Shown here: one piece after another, positions 35,430 through 47,514 of the stretch
Layout of the letters: each line of letters opens with the position of its first letter
Numbering within the stretch: position 1 is the first letter of the stretch
From: Perognathus longimembris pacificus
Taxonomy: Eukaryota > Chordata > Mammalia > Rodentia > Heteromyidae
Assembly: GCF_023159225.1 (NCBI RefSeq)
Contig: NC_063170.1
Coordinates: 19,808,735 to 19,872,734, forward strand
Direction of reading: 5' to 3'
DNA: 64,000 nt
Translations under genes and position numbers: made by a program
The notes under the pieces: model-generated
Told to the model about the DNA's origin: nothing
The model's database searches: none
Seen by the model: only the letters and a program-made list of their open reading frames with translations

Positions 35430-36300
35430 CAAACTTTTTATTATGTTCTAATAGACATAACACAGATCTTAACCATATTGACCATTTTAAGCATGCAGTT
35501 TAGTAGCAGTAAATGTTATACAACCATTACCACTATACACCTGCATAATTCTTCCTCTCTTCCCCAATCTTCTCTCCCAGCTCCTGGCAAACACATACTG
35601 TCAGTCTATGGTTTTGACCACTCCAAGTACTTCACATATGCAGAATCATAAATTACTTGTCTTTTTGTGACACTGCATTTAGCATGATGTCCACAACTAT
35701 ATTTATGTTGTGGACTATGTCCAGATTTTCTTCCTTTTTAAGGCTAAGTAATTATTTTCATTGTACGTACATGCCACACTTTTATCTGTTCATCTGTCAA
35801 TGGCCATTTGGGTTGCTTCCACATTTTTGCTATTGTGAATTGTGCTGCTTCACAGAGGGGTGAATTTATGTACCTATGTATCACTGAGACCTGCCTCCTT
35901 TATTATTTTGGATGTATATTCAGAAGTGCAATGGCTGGATCATAAGGGAATTCTGGTTGTTTTTTTTTCCCTTGAGGTGGCTTCTAGATAGCCAGAGTGG
36001 CCTTGAATGCCACAATTCTCCTGCCTCAGCCTCTCTAGTGCTGAAATAATAAGAATGTCCCAACTCATCCAGCTATTTTTAATTTGTTTGAAGAACTTTC
36101 CACAATGACTGTACCATTTTACATTCCCAGCAGCAATAAAATAACATTTGTTATTTTCTTTTTTTTTTTTTTTTTTTAATAAGAGCCATCGTAGTAGATG
36201 TGAGATGGTGTCTCATTGTCACTTTGGTTTTGCACTTGGTCTTTTCAAATATGTTTTAGTCCTGGAAATAAACGATTACCTTTGTTCCTTGGGACTTGGT
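35430..36300 (-). mobile_element. Ancient L1M 3' end with an internal B1-like insertion
   Basis: GACATAACACAGATCTTAACC, TTAGCATGATGTCCACAAC, GTTCATCTGTCAATGGCC, GCTATTGTGAATTGTGCTGC and AGAACTTTCCACAATGACTG are ordered L1M landmarks. A B1-like piece (CTCCTGCCTCAGCCTCTC) interrupts it near 35955-36065, and a T-tract lies at 36158-36177. Confidence 0.8.
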
Positions 36301-36527
36301 AGTATAAGTGGAGAAAGGTTGCTTGAATGACATTGCTCAGATGGTATTTCTCTTTGGGTCAAATGCATTGGACTTTGAGGTGCTGAAAGGGAGAGAAAAG
36401 GCGCCATTCTCCTGGCTGCGATCTCTTCCTTGTTCATCACTTGGTCACCCCCATTGTGTGGGTCATAATACTCATTTTAGGGGTGAAGTTCACACCTTAG
36501 TGGAGCCGTTATTGCTTTGTTTATTTT

Positions 36528-37147
36528 ATTTTTTGTGTGCCAGTATTAGGGCTTGAACTTGGGGCCTGGGCACTGTCCCTTAGCTTTTTCGCTCAAGGCT
36601 AGGGCCCTACCATTTGAGCTGCAGCTCCACTTCTGGCTTTTTAGTGGTCAATTGGAAATAAGGTTCTCATGGATTTTCCTGCCTCTGCTAACTTCAAACC
36701 TCCTGACTAGCTAGGATTTTGAGTGGTAGTGGAACTAGACTTGGCATTGTTGGGTGAACCACACCTCTAGCTCTGTCTGCTTTTCTTAATTTTCAAGTAA
36801 GGTCTTGCTTTTTGTCCAGTCCAGCTTAGCCCATAATCCTTCTATTTAGGCTTTTCACTTGACGAGAGTGATGAGTACATAACACTATATCTGTGTGTGT
36901 TTGTGTGTGCGCGCATTCACTTAGGTCCTGAGGCTTGAACGAGTGCTTGAGTGCTTTGTTCAAGCCTAGTGCTCTACTAGCAGCCACAGCCCCACTTCCA
37001 GCTGAGTTTTTTTTGTTTTTTGTTTTTTGCTTGATTGAAGATAAAAAGTCTTACTGACTTTCTTGCCCAAGGCTGTCCTTGAACCTCAGTCCTCAGATCT
37101 CAGCCTCCGCCGAAGTAGCTAGGATTGCAGGTGTGATCCACCTGGGG
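36528..37147 (-). mobile_element. Two Alu/B1-headed SINEs
   Basis: 36528-36775 (CAGTATTAGGGCTTGAAC to GAACCACACCTCTAGC) and 36893-37147 (TGTGCGCGCATTCAC start, TCAGATCTCAGCCTCCGC, GATTGCAGGTGTGATCCAC). Between them is a B1-like minus remnant (AAGTAAGGTCTTGC). Confidence 0.75.
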
Positions 37148-37187
37148 AGGGGGGCACCTTTTTATTGGTTAAGATTTGTTGTTGTTG

Positions 37188-37497
37188 GTTTTTTTCCCCA
37201 GTCTTGGGGCTTAGGACTCAGAGCCTGAGCACTGTCCCTGGCTTCTTTTTGCTCAAGGCTAGCACTCTACCACTTGAGCCACAGTGCCACTTCTGGCTTT
37301 TTCTGCATATGTGGTGCTGAGGAATTGAATCAAACCCAGGACTTCATTAATGCTAGGCAAACACTCTGCAACTAGGCCACATTCCCAGACCAATAAATTC
37401 TCCTTTTAACCTGGGCTGGTTCTGAGAAATAATCGTGTTCATTGTTCTCTGCCTCCTGAGTGGCTAGGATTGCAGGTGTGAGCCACCAAGTCTGCCT
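37188..37497 (-). mobile_element. Dimeric ID-type SINE and a B1-like end fragment
   Basis: 37188-37392 is a dimeric ID copy (CCCAGTCTTGGGGCTTAGG to CCACATTCCCAGACC). 37435-37497 holds GCCTCCTGAGTGGCTAGG and GTGTGAGCCACCAAG from an older SINE end. Confidence 0.8.
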
Positions 37498-37582
37498 ACT
37501 TTCCTTTTTTACTGCCTCTTACTCTGATGTCACCATCTGAGGACTCTGGCTACTAACAGACTGCCTCTCAGAATTGCCCTAC

Positions 37583-37700
37583 CAGCCAGGTATGGTGGCA
37601 CCCAACAGTAGTTCCAGCTCTTAAGAGGCCAAGGAAGGGGGAGTGGTACATTTGAGGTCAGCTTTGGTTACGTAGTAAGAATCTGTCTCAAAAAAATTTT
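37583..37700 (+). mobile_element. B1-like SINE monomer
   Basis: AGCCAGGTATGGTGGCACCC, AGCTCTTAAGAGGCCAAGG and ATCTGTCTCAAAAAAATT. Confidence 0.8.
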
Positions 37701-38021
37701 TTTGTCCTATCTGGTTTGGTTATTTGTTGAGCATGTAGCAGCTGGATAACAGAATTTGCTTCAATTTCTGAGTTCTCTTCCTGCATTGTCTAGGAGGCAT
37801 GAACCTGTCTTGCTTATTGCTGAGAAACAGGAAAGCCACGTAAGGTGTGCCTAAGTGGCAGCTTGCTCATTGGCTCGGCTCTGTGAGGAGTTAGGGCACT
37901 GTGGGTGCAAGGCAGGGGAGGTCTCTTGGTGTGTGCAGGCTTTCTCCTCTTTCTCAACTCAAGTCTGGAGTTGCTTCTAGTAGTGGATGACAATTCAAGG
38001 CTCTTACAGTAAAGGAATTAA

Positions 38022-38360
38022 GGCTGGACACAGTGGCTTAAACCTGTAATCCCAGCTATCTGGGAGGTAGATATAGGGAAGGTGCAAGTTTAGGTCCAGC
38101 CCAAGGGGAAAATGTAAGCTCCTCCCCCCCATCTTAAGTAAGTCAGATGTTTTACAGGTATTTGTCTGTATTTGCACCTGAGGCATAGGTAGAAGGCTAA
38201 TGACCTCAAGCAAGCCCCAGGCAAAAACTCGAGACCCCATCTGAAAAATAAAACAAAAAAGAGTTGTGGAGTGTGAGTTAGTGGTAGAGCTTCTCCCTAG
38301 GAAGCCCAAGGCCTGAGTTTAGATAAACCCCAGTACTAACAAAACAAACAAAAAAAACAA
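38022..38360 (+). mobile_element. Older B1-plus-ID SINE
   Basis: GGCTGGACACAGTGGCTTAAA, CCATCTGAAAAATAAAAC, GAGTGTGAGTTAGTGGTAGAG and CCCCAGTACTAACAAAAC; interrupted by a short unique segment near 38110-38215. Confidence 0.75.
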
Positions 38361-38449
38361 GGAGGAAGAAGAAGGTAGTACATTGGTTGCATTGTCTCAG
38401 TGTATACATATATGATAGCCAGCTTTTTTTTGTCATTAAAATCTTTTTC

Positions 38450-38930
38450 AAGGGCTGGGAATATGGCCTAGTGGTAAAGTGCTTGCCTTGTATTCATATA
38501 CATGAAGCCCTGGGTTCGATTCCTCAGTACCATATATATATAGAAAAGGCCAGAAATGACGCTGTGGCTCAAGGTGGCAGAGGGCTAGCATTGAACAAAA
38601 AGAAGCCAGAACAGTGCACAGGCCCTGAATTCAAGCCCCAGGACTGGTTAAAAAAAAAAAATCAAATATTTTGGAAGCCCAGCACCAGTGGCCCACGCCT
38701 GTAATTCTAGCTACTCAGGAGGCTGAGATCTGAGGATCACAATTCAAAGCCAGACAAGGCAGGAATGTCCATGAGACTCTTACCTCCCATTCACTACCAG
38801 AAAGCTAGAAGTGGTACCGTGTGTGACTCCAAGTGGTAGAGTGCTAGGACAGTGCCCAGGCCCTGAGTTCAAGCCCCATGACCAACACCTCCCTTCAAAA
38901 AAAAAAAAATATATATATATATATATTTGA
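38450..38930 (+). mobile_element. Dimeric ID SINE followed by Alu/B1-headed SINE and (TA)n
   Basis: 38450-38661: AGGGCTGGGAATATGGCC through GGACTGG and an A tail. 38677-38911: CCAGCACCAGTGGCCCACGC through CATGACCAACACC and an A tail, which passes into ATATATATATAT (to 38930). Confidence 0.9.
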
Positions 38931-38989
38931 CGGTGCTTGGGGGTCCTTACACTTGCTAAGCAAGTAATTGATCTCGCACTGAGTCACTC

Positions 38990-39250
38990 CCTGCCCTGTT
39001 CTGTAACTTCTTGACATAATTTTAGACTGAGGAAAGTTGCAAGAATTCCTGTGTATCTTCCACCCAGATTCCTTACATATTAATATTTGCTTTGTCCTTT
39101 ATTCCCTATTTCTCTCATGTAAGTACATTTTTTCTGTACATTTACGTGTGTGTGCTTATGTACAGTGTATTTTTGTATTTATCTTTTTCTTCTGAGGTGC
39201 TTGAGTAAATCGTAGCCATCCTTGTGGACTGCATATTGTGTATTGTTTTT
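38990..39250. mobile_element. Old L1-type fragment, weak
   Basis: CATAATTTTAGACTGAGG, AAAGTTGCAAGAATTCCTG and TCCACCCAGATTCC recall a widespread old L1 3' region. Strand not assigned. Confidence 0.4.
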
Positions 39251-39874
39251 TAAAAAGCAAGGGTAATTTTTCACATAATCTTAAAGTGTTGAATGCAAAG
39301 TTAGTGCTACAGGCTTCATTGGCACTTGCCATTTATCCTTATAATGGGCTTTATTGCAAAAGAAAGTTCTAGCCATGTGTTCTATGCAGTGGTCCTACTT
39401 CTTAAATCTGGAAGAGTTGCTCATGTGTTTCCTGACTGGCCTTTTTGAAGCGCTCAGGCTGTTTACATATTACTCCTTCCTAAATAGTAGATTCTTTCCC
39501 TGGCTGTGTTTTGGATAAAGTTCCTACATGGAGATGGAAGCAAGACACAGCAGCCACATCTGCTCTACTGGGAACCAGCAAAGTGTGACAGATATCATGG
39601 CAGCTGGCTTGCAGGCACTCAGCCGGAGTGTAGCCCTCAGCAGAGCCCCATGTTAGAGATGATGCAGGTGCTCTGTTTCAGTCCTTTTCCCTTCCTGTCT
39701 TATAACTTGCTTACTGTAACTCAGTAACCAACAAAAGATGATGCTTTCTCTGGCACATATATGGCAAACAAGTTAACCTTCTGTGCCTTTGTAACAGTGG
39801 CTTGGTGATAGAATACTCCTTTCCTTGGTTTCCTGCCCCCTAGCCACACCTGGGAACAAAGCACACACATTGTG
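39251..39874. other. Intron 2, unique sequence
   Basis: No exon or repeat recognised; a 73-codon frame at 39506-39727 has no known product. Confidence 0.4.
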
Positions 39875-40045
39875 CTGCTAGCTATGACCTTGGGCAAATA
39901 GCTCCACTCTTCTGACTAGCTCCTGAAGGTTTTGTGGGGATTAAATATGACTTATTAACTAAGTAGAAAATTGAAGTCAATAAAGCTAACATATTAAGTG
40001 CTTGCCAGGAGCCAGTCACCCCTGTATGTTTTTATGCCTTATAAA
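39875..40045 (+). mobile_element. MIR element
   Basis: GCTATGACCTTGGGCAAATAG, then GGTTTTGTGGGGATTAAATA and TTAAGTGCTTGCCAGGAGC keep MIR order. Confidence 0.65.
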
Positions 40046-40079
40046 GTATACTTGATTATAATTTATTTTTTCAAAACCA

Positions 40080-40496
40080 CTTTTCTTGGTGGGGTTGCTA
40101 ATCCTGGGGACTGAACTCAGAGCCTGGGCTCTGTCCCTGAGCTTTCATGTTCAAGACTAGCTAGCATTTTACCACTTGGGCCACATCTCCACCTCCAGCT
40201 TTTTTGGTGATTAATTGGAGATAGGAGTTCCACAGACTTTCCTTCCCAGGCCTGCTTCAAGCCTAGATCCTCAGATCTCAGTCTACTGAGTAGGTAAGAT
40301 TACAGCCAGTGCCTAACTCAGAACTACATTTATTCAAATTATTTAGTCTATTTAGGACACAAAGTGGATGTAATACAAGATAGTTGGTTGGTTTTTGAGG
40401 CAAGGTCTTCAAAATGTAGCCTAGACTGACCTCTTAACTCTCTACCCTCCTGCCTCAGTGCTAAGATTACAGGTGTCTACCACTATTCCCTCAGCC
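40080..40496 (-). mobile_element. Alu/B1-headed SINE and B1-like monomer
   Basis: 40080-40320: TAATCCTGGGGACTGAACTC to GATTACAGCCAGTGCC. 40388-40496: GGTTTTTGAGGCAAGGTC, TGCCTCAGTGCTAAGATTAC, a simple B1-type monomer. Confidence 0.75.
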
Positions 40497-40990
40497 CTAA
40501 TCTGAGTATTTCTGATTAAAGTCTTTAATTTTTCTCTCTAGCAGATTAATAAATAGCAGAAGTTTTTTTTATCACTGCTGTTATCAGATGAGTTTTCCCT
40601 TTTTTAATTCAACATCTTTAGAGATGGGGTCTGTTGGGAAATGACTGGCTCTGCTAATTTCAGATTCTGGATAGTAAGGAAGTAGGAGTGGTGGCAGGAA
40701 ATGGGAGCCAGCAGCTGGGAAACAAGTGTGTAACTTGATGTCAGTGAACCAGTCTTCACTTCTGGAAGACAAATTACATGTAACTCATTGGAAGAGCAGG
40801 TGTCTTGCCATTTTGTTTCAGTTTTTCCATTTGTGACTCCCTGGTGGCACAGCTGTTCAGAGCTATAATGCTTTGTACTTGGCAGGTATCTAGTAAGTAA
40901 GCATTTTATTTTTAAAGTATGACACACGTTTTCAAAAATTTTAAGTACTCTAGATATAACTACTTAAAAATCTTGTTATATACACTGTAG

Positions 40991-41650
<660 letters not shown>

Positions 41651-42109
41651 TTTTGAGAGCTTATATCTAGCATATGGACTTGAGAGCTCACAGCCCACCA
41701 ACTCCTTGAGAAAGAACCTTTGCTGTTTCTTAGGCTGGTTTTTAGTTCTACATCCATCATAAGGCTTACACTGTCATGGATACAGCATATAGCCAGAGTG
41801 TTTCTTATTCGCATAAATAGTACAGGAAATTTCATTGGCATAATTCTGTAAATGTGTGCATAGGAGCTCTGGAAAAATTCACCTACTCTGTTCAAAGTTC
41901 CCTTAACCACCACTAACTCCCCCACCTCCTTTTCGCAAACCCACCACACTGCCTGGTGGGTTTCACTGAGCTGTTGTGTTGTCTGTAGAACTTGTTTCCA
42001 CCCTCTTCATTCCCAGAACATTTCCTTGTGCAGCTAAAAAATGGGCTAAAATGCGTATACTTTAGCCATTGTAGATGTACTCTTTAATTTTCTTTCCTCT
42101 AAAAATAAT

Positions 42110-42420
42110 TAGGTTTTTGTTGTTTTGCTTTTGCTGGTACCAGGGTTTGCACTCAAGGCCTTGTGCTTACTCAGCTTGTTTGCTCACAGCTGATATTCTA
42201 CTACTTGAGCCATGCCTCCAGCACTGCTTTTTTCTGGTTAATTGTAATCATAGCTACTCAGAAGTAGAGGATTAAGGTTCAAGGCCAGTCTAGGTAGAAA
42301 AATTCATGACTCTTATTTTCAATTAAATGACTAAAAATTTGTGCTAAAGTCATAGAGCACCATCTGAGCAACCATGCCAAACAAGTACGATGCCCTGAGT
42401 TCAAGTCTCTGGTAACATTT
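42110..42420. mobile_element. Abutting SINE pieces: right half (-) and head-to-tail SINE (+)
   Basis: 42110-42240 reads GCTGGTACCAGGGTTTGC, CTACTACTTGAGCCATGCC. From about 42243, TAATTGTAATCATAGCTACTC starts a plus SINE that ends GTTCAAGTCTCTGG. Confidence 0.65.
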
Positions 42421-42449
42421 TTTTTTTAAATAGAGATTTTTCAGAAGAA

Positions 42450-43055
42450 ATTTTTTTTTTATTTGTTCTGTTTTTGTTGCCAGTGCTGGGGCGTGGACTC
42501 AGGGCCTGAGCACTGTCCCTGGCTTCTTTTTGCTCAAGGCTAGCATTCTACCACTTGAGCCACAGCGCCACTTCTGGCCATTTTCTATATATGTGATGCT
42601 GAGGAATCGAACCCAGGGCTTCATGTATACGAGGCGAGCACTTTACCACTAGGCCATATCCCCAGCCCCAGAAGAAATTTTTGTCTGAGGTTTTGTTTTG
42701 TTGTTATTGTTGGTTATGGGGCTTTAACTCATCTTGGGCGCTGTCCCTGAGTTCTTTTGCTCAAGGCTAGCACTTTGCCACTTTGCGCCACAGCGCCACT
42801 TTTCATTTTCTGGTGGATAATTGGGGATAGTCTCACAGACTTTCCTGCCTGGGCTGGCTTTGAACTGTGATCCTCACATCTCAGCTTCCTGAGTAGCTAG
42901 GATTATAGAAGTGAGCCACTAATGCCCAGCTAATTGTGGATTTTTTTTTTCTTTTTGGTTGGGGGATGGGTGTTGGTTTTTGTTTTAAAACAGTCTTCCT
43001 CTGTGGCCTAGGCTGGCTTTGAACTCTCGATCCTCTTGTGTCAGCTTCCAAGTGA
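42450..43055 (-). mobile_element. Dimeric ID SINE, Alu/B1-headed SINE and B1 monomer
   Basis: 42450-42669 (GCCAGTGCTGGGGCGTGG to CATATCCCCAGCCCC), 42690-42932 (TTATGGGGCTTTAACTC to GTGAGCCACTAATGCCCAGC), 42983-43055 (CTGTGGCCTAGGCTGGC). Confidence 0.85.
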
Positions 43056-43259
43056 GTATCTTCCTTTTTAAAACTTAATTATGAAAAATGTCAGCCATTT
43101 TCTGAAGTAAAGTGAGTAACAATAAGAACGATGGAGTGAAGAATATTGATCAATGCATATAAAACACCCAACTTGAGTGGTTGATCAGCTTGTGCCAGCC
43201 TTGTTTCAGCCCTATGCACTTACCTCACTTCCACCCTACTTGGTTTTTCATTATTAGCA

Positions 43260-43960
43260 CCAATTAATTGCATAAGGGTCTTTCATTTAACATGGCCATT
43301 TATGTATATAATACATTTTGGTAAGAGTCACCCCATTCATCACTCTCCCCTTCCCAAAACGGTTGCATCAGGTTTTCTTGTTCCATTTTGACACATGTAT
43401 GTAAAGCATTTTGACTTTATTTGCCCTCCCTTTTTCTCTCCATTTGTCTGCTCACCCTCCCTCTCCATCCCAGACAAGACATGTTGTCACCTTCCTAGTA
43501 TTATTCTTTGCTAAAGTGCATATTGTTCAAAAGGGTTTTATCATAGTGTCTCACACATGAATATACTATCAGGTTGATCATGTATATATGTTCATACACA
43601 AACACATGATTCTGTATGTGTTTATAACATGTGTATGTTTTAGGGCTAACATCCATACAGGAGGGAAAACTTGTCCTTTGGTCTGGGCCTAGTTTACTTC
43701 TCTTAGATGATAGTCTTTAGACCCATCGATTTCCCTGCAAATGGCATCATTTTATTCTTCTTTATGACTGTTCTGTTGTTTATAAGTACCACATTTTCTT
43801 GATCCCTTCACTAGTTGTAGGGCATCTGGGCTGTTTCCAAAGCTTGGCTATTGTGAATAGTGCTGCAGTGAACATGGGTGTGCAGGTGTCTTTTCATGTT
43901 CTGATTTAGAGTCCTGCAGATAGTTGCCCAAGAGTCTCCCTGGTTGTTTTGAAGCAAATT
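43260..43960 (-). mobile_element. L1 3' end
   Basis: CCTGCAAATGGCATCATTTT, GTTTATAAGTACCACATTTTC, CTATTGTGAATAGTGCTGC and GAACATGGGTGTGCAGG are minus-strand L1 landmarks. The pyrimidine-rich 43330-43500 part looks like its 3' UTR. No open frame. Confidence 0.8.
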
Positions 43961-44104
43961 CTAGACGTGATGAAATTTAGTAAGTTGTCTCTGATGAGTG
44001 AATTCCTATTTCCTCTAGGATTTGGGAATGGACTGTTTGGGCAAAAACAGATTATACTTACCACTATGTGAGTCCCTAAAAAGCATTACTCTTCTCTCTT
44101 GCAG

Positions 44105-44155
44105 TCAAAGACACCAGCTTTGGTATTTGAATATATCAATAATACAGATTTTAAG
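44105..44155 (+). CDS. CSNK2A2: CSNK2A2 coding exon 4 (residues 107-123)
   Basis: A 51-bp microexon-sized piece between CTTGCAG|TCA and AAG|GTGCGT. It encodes SKTPALVFEYINNTDFK: the hinge (VFEYIN), which contacts the adenine of ATP or GTP and gives CK2 its dual cosubstrate use. The donor GTGCGT is less common than GTAAGT or GTGAGT. Confidence 0.98.
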
Positions 44156-44473
44156 GTGCGTATCCTTTTTCTTTCCAGCATGGGGTTGGTAGAGGGTGGG
44201 GAGGTGATGACGTGTGGGGCCAGGGAATGTTTGTAAGAGTGGCAAGTAACAAGGTGGATTCTTTCAGCATGACTGCAGGTGGCGAGTGGCTGGGGTTCTT
44301 GTGATGGTGAAGTTACTTGTCACCCTTTGCTTTACTGATTCAGAGAGTAGCTCATCCCTCCTCTGTAACACTGCTGTTTTAGACAAATACATGTGTAGGT
44401 GGATATTAACTTGATTTTCATAAGAAATCTTGTATTGCTGATGGGAAGTGATACAGTGAAGCTGGTGTAAAGG

Positions 44474-44710
44474 AAGCAGCTGCTGGTGGTTCACACCGAT
44501 AATCCTAGCTACAGGAGGCTGAGATCTGAGAGCAAGGTTTGAAGCCATCCTGGGCAGGAAAGTCTGTGGAACTCTTATCTCCAATTAAACACCAAAAAGC
44601 TGGAAGTAGATCTATGGCTCAAGTGGTAAAGTGCTTGCCTTGAGCAGGAAAAGCCAAGCAAGGGCTCAAGGCCCTGATTTCAAACCTCAGTACCAGCACC
44701 AAAAACAAAC
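44474..44710 (+). mobile_element. Alu/B1-headed SINE (intron 4)
   Basis: GCTGCTGGTGGTTCACACCG, GGAGGCTGAGATCTGAG, AGTGGTAAAGTGCTTGCC, ending CAGTACCAGCACC plus an A-rich tail. Confidence 0.85.
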
Positions 44711-45029
44711 AATCAAACAGCCAGTTGGATTGGAGCTACTAGATAATACTATGTGTCCACACTATGTACAAAGGAAATGATACTGAAAACCTATTAAAGA
44801 GTCGCTGCTTTAAGGAAGTGCTACTGAGAGTTGCAAAACATTCTATAAGAGTAATTTTTTAAAGTACAATGAAAATGATGACCTTAAGAAAAAAAGAAAA
44901 ATGAGTCACTGCTTTTAAAAGAGCCCAATTCTAGGGCATTTATATGTTTTCATATGTATTATTTTAAACTTAGAACTATTGGTAGTTTTGAGAGAGTCAT
45001 ACTATATAATAACTCAGGCTGGCCTTTTA

Positions 45030-45580
45030 AAAAAATGTTGTTACAAAGTTGATATACAGAAAGGTTATAATTACATAAGTCAAGTGAAGAGTATATTTCT
45101 TTTTGGACAATGTCACCCTTTCCCTTGTTCTCAGTTTCCCCTCCTTTCCTCACCCATAGGTTGTATAGTTTATTTTCAACATAATGTCCAGTGAGTACCA
45201 TTGTATTTGTTTATTCTTTGTCCCTCCATTTCTGTGGCAGGCTGGCCTTTAACTCATAATTTTCCTGCCTTCAGCCTCCAAATGCTGGGATTACGGGTGT
45301 GCAACCACTGTGCCAGTCTTTTTTCTTTTTTTTTTTTTTTGTCGATTATGGGGCTTGAACTCAGTGCCTAGGTGCTATACCTGAGCCTCTTTGTGCTCAA
45401 GGCTTGCACTCTACCACTTGAGCCACAGTGCCACTTTTGGCTTTTTCTGAGTAGTTTACTGGAGGTAAGAGACGTATGGAGCCGGGTGCTGGTGCCTTAA
45501 CCTGTAATCCTAGCTACTCAGGAGGCGGAGATTTGAGGATCACAGTTCTAAGCCAGCCACAGCAGAAAAGTCCCTGTGAG
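45030..45580. mobile_element. Recurrent repeat (copy 3), B1 monomer (-), SINE pieces (- and +)
   Basis: 45030-45215 matches the element at 14835 (GATATACAGAAAGGTTATAA, GACAATGTCACCC). 45232-45320 is a minus B1-like monomer. 45318-45475 is a minus SINE lacking its head. 45482-45580 is a plus Alu/B1-like head without the right half. Confidence 0.65.
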
Positions 45581-45874
45581 TAGAGCTCAAGTTTTTTCAG
45601 AGAACAATTTGAAAATCAGCATGGAAGACAAAACAGTAATGATGGCTTTTATAGGCATTGATAAGAGCTCAGTGATGATGGAGTGTTGGTCGTGGTTTTC
45701 AGAGTCTTGGTGGATGTCTCAGTGGTGGTGCCTGGCAGTGCATCTGCCAGTAGACATGGCAGCTCAAGGCAGACGTCATTCTTTAAATGATTCTGATAAA
45801 ACCAGTCTAAAATGAAAGGTTAGAGAAAAATAAGTTAAAAGTAAAATGATATTTTCATATACAAAATAGTAAGT

Positions 45875-46100
45875 CCTGGGTGCTGGGGCTCATGCCTACA
45901 GTTTTAGTAACTCAAGAGGCTAAGCTTTGAGGATTGTGGTTTGAAGCCACCCTGAGCAAGAAACTCAATGAGATTGTTATTTCCAGTTAACCACCAAAAG
46001 CTCAAAATGATGGAGCGCTAGCCTTGAGCAAGAAAGCTTAAGAATAGCACCCAGGCCCTACTAAGTTCAAGCCACAGGTCCAGCATTTAAAAAAAAAAAT
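45875..46100 (+). mobile_element. Alu/B1-headed SINE
   Basis: CTGGGTGCTGGGGCTCATGC, AACTCAAGAGGCTAAGC, AAGAAACTCAATGAG and a terminal TTTAAAAAAAAAAATG. Confidence 0.8.
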
Positions 46101-46235
46101 GTAGCAAGCATTATATATAGTTTGCATTTCCCATCTATAACAGATATTTCTGCCAACATGAATTACAAGTTTCTCATTCAGTAACATAGTGGTGCTTAGC
46201 TGCTCAAGCACTGTGCCTATGGAATCACTCAGGTT

Positions 46236-46975
46236 TATCAGCTTCCTTCCTTCCTCCCTTCCCTCCTTCTCTCCCTCCCTCCTTCTCTCCCTCCCTCCCT
46301 CCCTCCCTCCCTCCCTCTCTCCTTCCCTCCCTCCCTCCCTCCCTCCTTGTCCTGGGGCTTGAACTCAGGGCCTGAGCACTGTCCTGGCTTCTTTTTGCTC
46401 AAGGCTAGCACTCTCTCTTGCATGCTTCATGCATGCTAGGAAAGCTACATTTCCAGCCCTCTCTTTCTCCTTCCTCCCTCCCTCCTTCCCTTCCTCCTCC
46501 TCTCTCTCTCTCTTCCTTTTGTCTTTTTGCCAGTCCTGGGCCTTGGACTCAGGACCTGTGCACTGTCCCTGACTTCTTTTTGTTCAAGGCTAGCACTCTA
46601 CCACCTGAGCCACAGCGCCACTTCTGGCCATTTTCTATATATGTGGTCCTGGGGAATTGAACCTTGGGCTTCATGTATACGAGGCAAGCACTCTTGCCAC
46701 TAGGCCATATCCCCAGCCCCCTTTTGTCTTTCTTGTCTGTGCACACACATGCTGGGACTTGAATACAGGGCCTGGGCATTGTCCTTCAGCTTTTTCAGTT
46801 TAAGGCTATAACTATACCACTTGAACCACAGCTCTACTACTGGCTTTTTGGTGGCTAACTGGAGATAAAGAGTCTCATGGACTTTCCTGTCCAAGTTGGC
46901 TTTAAACCTTGATCCTCAGGTTCATCCTCCTCAGTAGCTAGGATTGCAGGCATGAGCCATTGGCCACCAGGCTAA
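46236..46975 (-). mobile_element. (CCCT)/(CCTT) tracts with SINE fragment, dimeric ID SINE and Alu/B1-headed SINE
   Basis: Pyrimidine tracts lie at 46236-46346 and 46460-46520. Between them is a shortened dimeric ID copy (46347-46459). A full minus dimeric ID SINE is at 46520-46720 and an Alu/B1-headed SINE at 46735-46975 (GCTGGGACTTGAATACAGG to GGCATGAGCCATTGG). Confidence 0.85.
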
Positions 46976-46988
46976 GCATGGTTTTATT

Positions 46989-47059
46989 AAGATCAAATAT
47001 CTTGGGGCTGGGAATATGGCCTAGTGGTAAAGTGCTCGCCTCGTAAGATCAAATATCTT
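46989..47059 (+). mobile_element. 41-bp tailless SINE-head insertion with perfect 15-bp target duplications
   Basis: GGGGCTGGGAATATGGCCTA opens a 41-bp piece (47004-47044) of the ID-like head that stops at CTCGCCTCGT, near the anticodon-loop position of the tRNA-like fold. AAGATCAAATATCTT flanks it exactly on both sides (46989-47003 and 47045-47059). There is no A tail. Confidence 0.9.
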
Positions 47060-47107
47060 CCATATCTTCCTATGTACAAGTTTAAAAACTGGTCCCTTTC
47101 CTATATA

Positions 47108-47503
47108 GTGCTGGCATTTAAACTCAGGGCCCTGCCCTTACTAGGCAGGTACTATATACCACTTGAGCCCTTGAACCCCAGGACTGGTGCGCGCGCACAC
47201 ACACACACACAGTACCATCTGCCTATCAGGTTAGTGTACTAACATGATGTGGATGCGTTGGCAGGATTTTTTTTCTCTTTTGTTTGTGGGGCTTGAACTC
47301 TGGACCTGGGCCCTGTCCCTGAGCTCATCAGCTCAAGGCTAGTGATTTAACACTTGAGCCACAGCGCCACTTCTGATTTTCTGGTGGTTAACTGGAGATA
47401 AGACTCTCACAGCCTTTCCTGCCTGGGCTGGCTTTGAACCCCAGTCCTCAGATCTCAGCCTCCTGAGAAGCTAGGATTACAGGTGTGAGCCACTGGCACT
47501 TGG
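47108..47503 (-). mobile_element. SINE fragment with (CA)n, then Alu/B1-headed SINE
   Basis: 47108-47175 is a short right-half piece, followed by GCGCGCACACACACAC (47189-47211). 47268-47503 is a full Alu/B1-headed SINE ending GTGTGAGCCACTGGCACTTGG. Confidence 0.8.
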
Positions 47504-47514
47504 CAAGTTGGCAG

